A stretch of 29,347 nucleotides of DNA from Bacteroidetes bacterium 4572_114 (GTDB lineage Bacteria > Bacteroidota > Bacteroidia > Bacteroidales > 4484-276). Made by a program: the position numbers and the translations under genes. This document shows, piece by piece, positions 22,581-29,347 of the stretch. Where the stretch lies: contig NIVA01000055.1 of NCBI GenBank assembly GCA_002254335.1, forward strand, positions 1 through 29,347, given 5' to 3'. Positions within the stretch are counted from its first letter, which is position 1; each line of letters opens with the position of its first letter. The notes under the pieces were generated by a model. The model had not been told where the DNA came from. It saw nothing but the letters and a program-made list of their open reading frames with translations, and searched no databases.

Positions 22581-22783
22581 GGGTTTAATCCCTGACCAAA
22601 GGAAAGGGATAGAAATCCTGGTGGCCAGGGATGCCATCCCCTCGTTCCCGAAAGCTCTCGGGATCGGGGATTGCATCCCTTCCACAAAACCCGAAACCAA
22701 AAGAGCAAAGTGCAGAGTGCAGAGCGAAGGATGCCAAGCGCAAACTGAAACCTGAAACCTGAAACCTGAAACCTGTAACCAAT
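22581..22783. repeat. GTTTCAGG-type intergenic repeat region, copy C
   Basis: This holds the AAGGGTTTAATCCCTGACC block (inverted relative to copy B), a GGGATGCCATCCC-like palindromic stretch, a GTGCAGAGTGCAGAG segment and, at 22745-22777, about four tandem CCTGAAA units. The array ends about 6 bases before the acyl-CoA synthetase stop. Open frames here (for example 22585-22782 minus) give FQVSGF-like peptides and are rejected as genes. Confidence 0.75.
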
Positions 22784-24430
22784 CTAAGTATATAGGTATC
22801 TCTTAATATTTTTCTTTGGGGTTTTGATAAATTCTACGTCAGTGAGTTCAATGTTGGCGATATTAGCATATTTGGGCAATGTTTTATTCAGGGTTTTGAT
22901 ATTTTCCCCCATTCGTTTTTCTACCACCTCAAATGTTAACCCCTCGTTTTTCATCAATTCCCTGTCGGGATAGATCATGGCAATAAGCTTTTCATCAAGG
23001 TATTTCACAACACACTCCTGAACGTAAGGCAGGTTACAAACTTTGGCTTCCACCTCTTCGGGGTAAATGTTCTGACCGGAGGGGCCAAGTATCATATTTT
23101 TTGTCCTTCCTTTGAGATAGATATAACCATCTTTGTCCAGGTAACCCAGGTCCCCGGTTTTCAGCCAGCCATCCTCAGTAAAGGACTCTTCGGTAGCCTC
23201 CTTGTTCTTGAAATACCCTGACATCACATTATCGCCCCTGACAAGGATTTCACCAATTTTTTCACTTGCCTGTTGTGGAGCCACCTTTATTTGCATCTTG
23301 TCAACTATCTTTCCACAAGAACGGTACTGTGCCTTTTCCCAGCCCTCATAGCTAATCAGTGGCCCACATTCTGTCATACCATAACCAATAGTAAAACGAA
23401 ACCCGATCTTTTTGAAAAATTGTTCTACATCCTCACTTAGGGGGGCACCACCAATAACCACCTCGCGGAACCTCCCACCAAAAGTTTCGGTGAGTTTTTC
23501 TTTTACTTTCTTTTCTATTATCCCTGAAATAATTGGTAACGTCAGGAGAAATTTCATAATCGGTTTTTCCAAAGAAGGTAAAATGCGTTTTTTATAAATT
23601 TTTTCGATGACCAAGGGCACTGAAAGGATAAGGTGTGGTTTGATTTCGGCAAAAGCCTTTGTAACAATTGCCGGTGAAGGTATTTTAGTTAGGAATGTTG
23701 TGTGGCAACCCATGGTAAACGGAAAAAGAAACTCGAACAACATACCAAAAACATGGGCCATGGGCAGAAACGAAACGATAGTATTTCCCTGAAGCAGGGG
23801 CATGTGGGCCTGGGCAAATATAATGTTTGAGTAGATGCTGCGCCGGGGGAGCATCACCCCTTTGGTGAAACCGGATGTTCCACTGGTATAAGAGATGACA
23901 CAGGTACTTTCGGCATCAAATTGCGGATAATTTACATCTTCGGGTTGAAGGTTTTTTTCATGTAATTTTTTTTGCGCTTTCTCCGTTGCCTTGCCAAACC
24001 TCTCTTTTTTCTCGTGGATAAGTGAATAATCATTGATATTGATGATGACCTTTGGCCCCTGCAGGTAGTCCTGTTCCAGTTTATTGTAGATATTTGGTAC
24101 AATAAACAGTAGTTTACATTCGGAATGTTGTACTATGTGGTAAATATTTTCGGACGAAAATTCATTCAATACGGGCACTACCACAGCACCATAACTAATA
24201 ATCCCAATAAAAGTAATCCCCCACATGGCCGAGTTGTTCCCCAACAAAGCAATATGATCGCCCTTTCGGATACCTGTTTCGTCAAACAACTTATGCAGGA
24301 AATATATTTTCTTCCCTACATCTTCATAAGTGAGGGTTTCGCCCTGGTAATCAGAAAAGGCAGCCAATGCCCAGTTTTGCTTTATCGACCCGGCAAAGAG
24401 ATTATTAAGTTGGTCATTTTTATGTTTCAT
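22784..24430 (-). CDS. Long-chain acyl-CoA synthetase (AMP-binding family)
   Basis: This 548-residue enzyme activates a fatty acid as acyl-adenylate and then transfers it to CoA. Motifs in order are the adenylate P-loop SYTSGTSGFTKGVML, the AHVFGMLFE motif, GYGMTECGP (A5), the DGWLKTGDLGYLDKDGYIYLKGR hinge region with the key Asp of TGD, and the C-terminal catalytic Lys in TPKKNIKRYLY near residue 540. The length is normal for the shorter bacterial long-chain group and no membrane segment is seen. It stands alone between repeat regions. A weak -7 (TATCCTTG, minus strand, 24447-24454) precedes the ATG. The chain-length preference cannot be read from the sequence. Confidence 0.93.
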   Translation of the reverse strand: MKHKNDQLNNLFAGSIKQNWALAAFSDYQGETLTYEDVGKKIYFLHKLFDETGIRKGDHIALLGNNSAMWGITFIGIISYGAVVVPVLNEFSSENIYHIVQHSECKLLFIVPNIYNKLEQDYLQGPKVIININDYSLIHEKKERFGKATEKAQKKLHEKNLQPEDVNYPQFDAESTCVISYTSGTSGFTKGVMLPRRSIYSNIIFAQAHMPLLQGNTIVSFLPMAHVFGMLFEFLFPFTMGCHTTFLTKIPSPAIVTKAFAEIKPHLILSVPLVIEKIYKKRILPSLEKPIMKFLLTLPIISGIIEKKVKEKLTETFGGRFREVVIGGAPLSEDVEQFFKKIGFRFTIGYGMTECGPLISYEGWEKAQYRSCGKIVDKMQIKVAPQQASEKIGEILVRGDNVMSGYFKNKEATEESFTEDGWLKTGDLGYLDKDGYIYLKGRTKNMILGPSGQNIYPEEVEAKVCNLPYVQECVVKYLDEKLIAMIYPDRELMKNEGLTFEVVEKRMGENIKTLNKTLPKYANIANIELTDVEFIKTPKKNIKRYLYT

Positions 24431-24473
24431 AGTTCTTAGTTTTGTGCAAGGATACGAAAAAAATGGAAATCAG

Positions 24474-24606
24474 GGGAATGGAGGAATGGGGGTATGGAGG
24501 TATGGAATAATGGAGTATTGGAGTATTGGAGTATTGGAGTATTGGAGTATTGGAGTATTGGAGTGCTTGTAGTAATGGAATAGTGGAGAAATGGAGGTAT
24601 GGAAAG
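24474..24606. repeat. 8-bp-period minisatellite (TGGAGTAT units)
   Basis: Six perfect tandem TGGAGTAT units occupy 24511-24558, flanked by degenerate TGGNNNNN units on both sides (TGGAGGAA, TGGAGGTA, TGGAATAA, TGGAGTGC, TGGAGAAA). The remaining gap to porT (24607-24875) holds no visible gene or hairpin. Confidence 0.9.
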
Positions 24607-24875
24607 AAGTGCTAGCTATGTTTTGGGGAAAACGTGAGAGGATTGTAAAATAGCACCTTTCAGACATATTGACAACAGTGCAAATTATTGGTAAAAGATA
24701 AAGTTGACTATATTTCCAGGCCTGCTTACAGTTCGAGGGGTCAGGCTGTCAACGGCCAACTACCGACTGCTGACAAAGGTCTGCCCCGCCCCTTTCTTCC
24801 AGAAAATTCGCGGCACTACCAAATAAAAATTTATTAAGGTCGTTATCTCTCTGAATTTCCAAAAACTACATCGAC

Positions 24876-25655
24876 TTGAAGAAATCAGGGTTTTCTGTTA
24901 TTGTTTTTATTTTATTTTCCGTCACTACTTTTTCATTATTCGGACAAGTCAATAAGGTACCAAACCTGAAGCTTTACGATTACGAACCCTACCACTTTGG
25001 TTTTATTATAGCTGTCAACCAAATGAATTTTGTGATCGAAACTAAAGAGAATATCCACCAACTATATTTCAAAGACAAACAGCTTCCGCAAGCCGACCTT
25101 CCTATCTATCCTGTAGATTCAGCCATGATTTATGGTATTGAGCCAGAAACAACATTTGGCTTTGCCGTAGGTATTGTTGGCGATCTAAGAATTGGAAATT
25201 ATTTCAATCTAAGGGCCGTGCCCTCCCTGGCTTTTGGGAGTCGGTTTATTAACTACGACCTAAGGCTTTTACAGGGAACAGACACAGTGTCCTTTGTATC
25301 GAGACAAAAGATTAATTCCACATTTGTCGATTTTCCGTTTTATCTGAAATACAAATCAAAACGGGTGCACAATATGCGGGCCTACGTTTTTGGAGGGGTT
25401 AAATTTAGTTTCGACCTGGCATCACAGGCAAAAAAGCAGGAAGAGGACAATTATGAACCGAAGCTTTACCGTTCGGATACGTATGGCTTGATAGGCGCAG
25501 GCCTGGATTTTTATATGAACTGGTTTAAGCTTGGCGTTGAGCTTAACATGTCGTACGGCCTTCGTGATGTACTGGTGAGGGAAGACAATATTTACACAGA
25601 TGGCATAGAAAGTTTGCGCTCTAAAATATTTATGCTTACTTTTACCTTCGAATAA
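24876..25655 (+). CDS. porT: PorT-like T9SS outer-membrane protein
   Basis: This 259-residue protein begins with a signal peptide (about 1-23, MKKSGFSVIVFILFSVTTFS) and continues as an eight-strand-type beta-barrel: alternating strands such as EPYHFGFIIAVNQMNFVI, TTFGFAVGIVGDLRIGNYFNLRAVPSLAFGSR, FVDFPFYLKYKSKR, YVFGGVKFSFDL, YGLIGAGLDFYMNWFKLGVELNMSYGL and KIFMLTFTFE at the C-terminus. It matches PorT/SprT, needed for secretion and maturation of T9SS cargo. The start is TTG at 24876, required to include the signal peptide. The next gene starts 40 bases downstream. The type-A and type-B cargo proteins in this window would be its clients. Confidence 0.85.
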   Translation: MKKSGFSVIVFILFSVTTFSLFGQVNKVPNLKLYDYEPYHFGFIIAVNQMNFVIETKENIHQLYFKDKQLPQADLPIYPVDSAMIYGIEPETTFGFAVGIVGDLRIGNYFNLRAVPSLAFGSRFINYDLRLLQGTDTVSFVSRQKINSTFVDFPFYLKYKSKRVHNMRAYVFGGVKFSFDLASQAKKQEEDNYEPKLYRSDTYGLIGAGLDFYMNWFKLGVELNMSYGLRDVLVREDNIYTDGIESLRSKIFMLTFTFE

Positions 25656-25695
25656 AAAATTCATCTGGCAAAAGCCTAAACAACTGAAATTTATA

Positions 25696-26331
25696 ATGGA
25701 AAAAAAATCAGATTCCAGTGAACTTTTCAAAATGTTGACTGCCAAGGGCATCCTCAAACAAGAAGTTTATGCCAATACTTACAACACCTTTAGCAAGTTT
25801 AAAACTGTAATTAAAGAAATTGTAAAAGAGTACCAGGAAAGTGATATCCGGCCAAAGAAGCCAATACCCTTCGAATATAAAAACCGTGGAGAGTTTGAGG
25901 TAGAGTTGAAGTTTGCCGGCGACCTCCTTATTTTTATGATGCACACCAATGTATTTGAATTTCCGCGCGAACACGAGGTATCTAAAATGCCCTACATACG
26001 GGAGGACAAAGAGCGGTCGTATTGCGGGATCATTAATATTTATAATTTTCTTGGGGATTCGTTTAAATATAAACGCGTTAACGATGCCGGCTACCTTATT
26101 GGCCGGATTTTCATTAATAAAGACATGCATTATTTTATTGAAGGAAAGCGCGAAATTGGATTTCTGTACCAGAATTTTGGCAGTGCAATAATGGATGCAG
26201 GAACAGCCCGGAAAATTATCCAATCGTCAATAAAATATACCCTCAACTTCGACAAAACCGGCAAACGGCTTGGCTTTAAATTCCAGGCCGACCAGGATGA
26301 GGAAGACAAGTTTGAGGATACATTATTGTAG
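25696..26331 (+). CDS. Conserved hypothetical cytoplasmic protein after porT
   Basis: I do not recognise a named domain in these 211 residues. No signal peptide or membrane segment is present. The sequence looks like one alpha/beta globular domain, with FEYKNRGEFEVELKFAGDLLIFMMHTNVFEF and GIINIYNFLGDSFKYKR, then a strand-rich part (GYLIGRIFINKDMHYFIEG, IGFLYQNFGSA) and a charged tail. The ATG lies 40 bases after porT with no promoter between, so the two form an operon. The stop codon TAG is the first part of the GTAGAGACGCAC repeat, and the last residues may have been altered by that insertion. A link to T9SS is only suggested by position. Confidence 0.75.
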   Translation: MEKKSDSSELFKMLTAKGILKQEVYANTYNTFSKFKTVIKEIVKEYQESDIRPKKPIPFEYKNRGEFEVELKFAGDLLIFMMHTNVFEFPREHEVSKMPYIREDKERSYCGIINIYNFLGDSFKYKRVNDAGYLIGRIFINKDMHYFIEGKREIGFLYQNFGSAIMDAGTARKIIQSSIKYTLNFDKTGKRLGFKFQADQDEEDKFEDTLL

Positions 26332-26413
26332 AGACGCACGACCAGTAGAGACGCACGGCCAGTAGAGACGCACGGCCGTGCGTCTCTACATGTCGCCGGC
26401 CGTGCGTCTCTAC
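26328..26413. repeat. GTAGAGACGCACGGCC palindromic repeat array
   Basis: Three direct units GTAGAGACGCACGRCC start at 26328, 26345 and 26362. The third forms a perfect 28-bp palindrome with its inverted copy (26362-26389), and a further inverted unit lies at 26398-26413. It is markedly richer in G+C than its surroundings. It lies between two converging genes and can fold into a strong hairpin that would stop transcription from both sides. Confidence 0.85.
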
Positions 26414-26437
26414 AATGCAATCACACAAAAAAAAATC

Positions 26438-29347
26438 CTAATGAACAACAATTTTTTTTACGCCAACGGTTTTTGCTGTGTAGATTTTGATGATGTAAAT
26501 TCCACTGATGATCCCTTCCGGTCTTAAATCAATTTTTCCATTAATTATCCTACCTGGAACAACTGTATGGATTACTTTCCCCGAAATATTCAGGATTTCG
26601 ATAAAGGAAATATCGCTGCTATTGTTATAAAAGATGGTGAACTTTCCATTTGATGGATTTGGAAAAATATCAAAATCTATGATTGCAGGTACATCAATAT
26701 TATCAGGTACAAGGCTTGCACTTTTTATGGAGGAAATCCCATTCGGAACAAAAACCCCCTGATCCGGCATCCCCGGCCCAAATTCTACAGGCATGGCCAT
26801 CTCCTCATTTTCCCCCGGCCTGAAGACCTTGAAAATCAATGGATCATTTATTGTAAAACCATCTTTAATTTCAGTAGTTTCATCATCAGCAAAAGCGACA
26901 ACAGCAGCACTTTTATAAATATTTTCAATTTCTATTGATCCTGCACATAAACCTCCCTCGGTAAAAACACCGATGACATCTGCCGGCAACAGGCCCGCAC
27001 TCACCATTACCCGCTGTGGTATTGATATTATGTGCGATAGCGGGGTGCAATTTACATCATTCCATGGTGTAATATTTGGGGTTTGGACGGGCAGTTCAGG
27101 TGTGAAAGTATTTTCCAGGCAATCAGTGTAAGTGAATTGTGTAGCTTCGCTTGCCAATATCCAATATGCTTTTCCCGGTTCAAGGCCCGTCAATGTGGTT
27201 ATATTGAAATAGGGCCAGTAAATTTGGGTGCCGGCCACCTCTTTTATAATGGTAACCTCAGGTATGTTGTTGAACAGTTCAAAGGTTGAGGCTTCGCACG
27301 GCGTTAAAACAGGGCTGAGGTTCCAGCCTGAATTTAAAACAACCTCCGGGCCGCTAATGGGCACACCTTCCATGTTCATTTCAAAATTATCTTCAGCTTT
27401 AATTTTATACCCGGTGTGGAAATCCCAGTTTCCAATGGTGTTTACCCCCGAAGCCGGATAATAATATCCGGTGGTTGAGGCTAAGATTGTAAAATCGGTA
27501 CCAAATGGAGAAAAGATATTTTCCACATCACCATCAAATGGGTCGATATAACTTGAAACCCCGCTCCATCCCTGTGGGATATAAAACGTTTGAGTGGATG
27601 CCCCCACCGCATCAAGGCTAAGGATTTGGGACAGCCCGTTGGTGTAAAATTTCCCGTCATAATTGGGCATTGCCTGATTGTAAGTAACCTGGGCATACAT
27701 TTCGGCATCCTCCTGTTGTATATAAACTTTCCAGATTAACAATTCTCCATCTCCAAAACCATCCTTTTCAGGGGTAAATGTATCATCGCCAAAAGCAGTC
27801 AGCACAATATCCTGGCCTAACCACTGGATGGCCCCGCCGCATTGTTCCACCTGTGTATCGTCCAAATAAAAACCCCCAATAAAATCACCAACATTCAACG
27901 GGTTTTCTTCAAACATCGGATTTGCGGTTAACGGGATGGAAATGCTGTGGGTGTTGGGCGAATTGGGGATATCCCATCCGGGGGGCAACAGTGTATCCAA
28001 TTCCAGTTCAAAATCCACGATGGAATACTCTCCGCCACTAATAACCTCAATACCACTAATTGACTGTGGTTGATATCCTGCCATCGAACAACTGACCTCA
28101 TAAATACCAGGCGGGATTTCAGTAAGCAGATAGTTGATCTCCCCGGTTATCCCCGAATTTGAAAACCCGACAAAAGTATTTGACCCATCAAAGGCAGTAA
28201 CCTCCACTCCGGAAAGAAACCCACCGGTAATGGCCGAAGTTGCCGCCCCTGCAATAACGCCACTTTCACCCGCCGGGGAAATTGTGATATGCCAATCCTG
28301 GCCGTTGTTGTTGTCCCAGGTGCCATCATCAAAATGTATAACAAAATCAACCGCCGTTACTTCCTGCACAGGGAGGTTAAACGGCCCCAATTGAATAATC
28401 AACTGGTTTTGTCCGTTTGGCCCATCCATCTGAGATTCCACTGCCGGGCCTCCTCCGCCAAACAAATAGCTTCCGCCGGGCCAATAAGCTTCGTCAGGGC
28501 TGTTCCATCCATTTATGCCCCAGTGAAGTTTTGCGCCCTGTGTGGCATTTTCAACAATTATAGTAATCACATCCTGGCTGTTTGGCCCTTCCGGTGTCCA
28601 GTAAACGTCATCCTGGCTACCGGAAGAATCAGTGCCAATATAAACATGCTGAATGGGGGTTTTAAAAGTATTGCCATAGTTATCGGTTGCCTCCACATAA
28701 TAATCGACCAGCGTATCCGACAACCCACTTATTTCAGCCCAACACTGATAAGCCATGTATTGGGGCAAAATAAAAAAGTCGATGTCAGGGTTATTGGTAA
28801 TATTCCCATCCGGGAACAGCCTACTTTCCATTGGCAGGGTTTCCCAGCCGCCCACCCCGCTTCCTCCCGCGTAAGTGTCGTTTGCAAAGTCATTGATGGG
28901 GTTAATGCCATCTTCGTCCACCCTGTATTTCAAAACTACATTTTGCAATCCCGAAACATCGTAAGCAAAAGTCCAAACGGTAAAATCACTTGAATTTTGG
29001 TGCTGCTGATAACCATAGTTCGGCCCAAAGCCTATCCCGCCTGGGTTGTAAGGGTAACGTTGAGGGATAAAAACCGTAGGTGGCGTGTTGTCCACACCGG
29101 CATTTTCATCAATCACCTCATCGGCATAACCAACAGCAAGGTTAGCTGCCAAGGTTTGTTTTACCTCCATATCCAGCGAAGTGCCATAATACATATACCC
29201 GCTGGTATAGCCAGGCAACAGGTGATGCCATGCTTTGGCCGCTTTTGGCGATGAGGCATTTGGCTCAACAATATCAGAAATATTTAGGTTCCCCGTAAGG
29301 TCTTCGGCCATCTGCACATGATTTTCGGCAGCGGTAAGCACCGCCCA
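26438..29347 (-). CDS. Large T9SS type-A cargo protein, possibly a starch-acting enzyme (3' part)
   Basis: The frame is open to the window edge, so the N-terminus is missing; 970 codons are visible. The first 80 residues (HHLLPGYTSGYMYYGTSLDM) look like the end of a GH57-type or related catalytic domain. At about 245-380 a stretch with LHWGINGWNSPDEAYWPGG resembles starch-binding CBM25/26 modules. A carboxypeptidase-regulatory-like beta domain follows (about 385-465). Two related domains begin SISIPLTANPM and HIISIPQRVMV and share VGDFIGGF/ADVIGVF and KDGFxxxxxLIFKV. The C-terminus (about 885-967, DFDIFPNPSNGKFTIFYN to GVKKIVVH) is the type-A sorting domain. The enzyme call is inference; secretion by T9SS is well supported. 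Confidence 0.85.
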   Translation of the reverse strand, partial: WAVLTAAENHVQMAEDLTGNLNISDIVEPNASSPKAAKAWHHLLPGYTSGYMYYGTSLDMEVKQTLAANLAVGYADEVIDENAGVDNTPPTVFIPQRYPYNPGGIGFGPNYGYQQHQNSSDFTVWTFAYDVSGLQNVVLKYRVDEDGINPINDFANDTYAGGSGVGGWETLPMESRLFPDGNITNNPDIDFFILPQYMAYQCWAEISGLSDTLVDYYVEATDNYGNTFKTPIQHVYIGTDSSGSQDDVYWTPEGPNSQDVITIIVENATQGAKLHWGINGWNSPDEAYWPGGSYLFGGGGPAVESQMDGPNGQNQLIIQLGPFNLPVQEVTAVDFVIHFDDGTWDNNNGQDWHITISPAGESGVIAGAATSAITGGFLSGVEVTAFDGSNTFVGFSNSGITGEINYLLTEIPPGIYEVSCSMAGYQPQSISGIEVISGGEYSIVDFELELDTLLPPGWDIPNSPNTHSISIPLTANPMFEENPLNVGDFIGGFYLDDTQVEQCGGAIQWLGQDIVLTAFGDDTFTPEKDGFGDGELLIWKVYIQQEDAEMYAQVTYNQAMPNYDGKFYTNGLSQILSLDAVGASTQTFYIPQGWSGVSSYIDPFDGDVENIFSPFGTDFTILASTTGYYYPASGVNTIGNWDFHTGYKIKAEDNFEMNMEGVPISGPEVVLNSGWNLSPVLTPCEASTFELFNNIPEVTIIKEVAGTQIYWPYFNITTLTGLEPGKAYWILASEATQFTYTDCLENTFTPELPVQTPNITPWNDVNCTPLSHIISIPQRVMVSAGLLPADVIGVFTEGGLCAGSIEIENIYKSAAVVAFADDETTEIKDGFTINDPLIFKVFRPGENEEMAMPVEFGPGMPDQGVFVPNGISSIKSASLVPDNIDVPAIIDFDIFPNPSNGKFTIFYNNSSDISFIEILNISGKVIHTVVPGRIINGKIDLRPEGIISGIYIIKIYTAKTVGVKKIVVH

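Noticed and set aside
22585..22782. Minus-strand open frame of 65 codons in repeat region C
   Set aside because: It encodes the FRFQVSGFSLR repeat peptide and has no independent coding evidence.
24511..24558. TGGAGTAT array as a CRISPR-like repeat
   Set aside because: Units are 8 bp and contiguous with no spacers, so it is a plain minisatellite.
26328..26413. GTAGAGACGCAC array as an integron attC or a tRNA-like structure
   Set aside because: There is no attC core, no integrase and no cloverleaf; it is a simple direct and inverted repeat.
28289..28993. Plus-strand open frame of 234 codons near the right end
   Set aside because: It is antisense to the T9SS cargo protein, whose domains and sorting signal are clear on the other strand.

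Overview
The window reads as chromosome of a Bacteroidota bacterium, probably a free-living relative of the Bacteroidales/Marinilabiliales. The evidence is: TAnnTTTG-type -7 promoter elements with almost no Shine-Dalgarno sites, a type IX secretion (T9SS) component (PorT-like), three proteins with T9SS C-terminal sorting domains, FISUMP/DUF1566-type relics, and a dnaA / low-molecular-weight phosphatase / RsmI-like methyltransferase cluster. The phylum call is firm; anything below it is a guess. No rRNA, tRNA or CRISPR array was seen.

Layout. 0.1-2.2 kb: trxA, a vapBC toxin-antitoxin pair and a DUF58 gene. 2.2-4.6 kb: a 129-bp MITE-like element, a secreted papain-like-fold protein and a GH13 lipoprotein. 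4.6-7.4 kb: a FISUMP relic, hicAB, a histidine kinase whose GAF half is disrupted, and a receiver protein with a long insertion. 7.5-10.1 kb: clpB with its C-terminus lost, and a second copy of the MITE-like element just upstream of its start. 10.5-13.2 kb: a CoA-binding protein and a three-repeat T9SS type-B cargo protein. 13.2-17.7 kb: dnaA, a tyrosine phosphatase, a threonine dehydratase-like enzyme and an RsmI-like methyltransferase. 17.7-20.8 kb: a receiver/HTH regulator, a receiver/kinase hybrid and an unrecognised Cys-cluster protein, all on the minus strand. 20.9-22.8 kb: a decayed zone with a DUF1566-like relic, a broken secreted EEP-family phosphatase, a deaminase-like scrap and repeats. 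22.8-29.3 kb: an acyl-CoA synthetase, porT with a conserved partner, and the 3' part of a very large T9SS type-A cargo protein that may be a starch-acting enzyme.

Two themes stand out. First, at least four genes (GAF kinase, clpB, EEP phosphatase, DUF1566-like gene) seem to have lost an internal segment together with the reading frame, and the native downstream coding remains recognisable in another frame. That means either real gene decay or a systematic assembly/consensus error. Second, the intergenic DNA is rich in repeats: a two-copy MITE family with 16-bp terminal inverted repeats and 6-bp target duplications, three 8-bp-period minisatellites, GTTTCAGG-type heptamer arrays, and a GTAGAGACGCAC palindrome array that supplies a stop codon. 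I found no clear new defence or biosynthetic system. The most novel items are the MITE family, the truncated ClpB and the receiver with an insertion.
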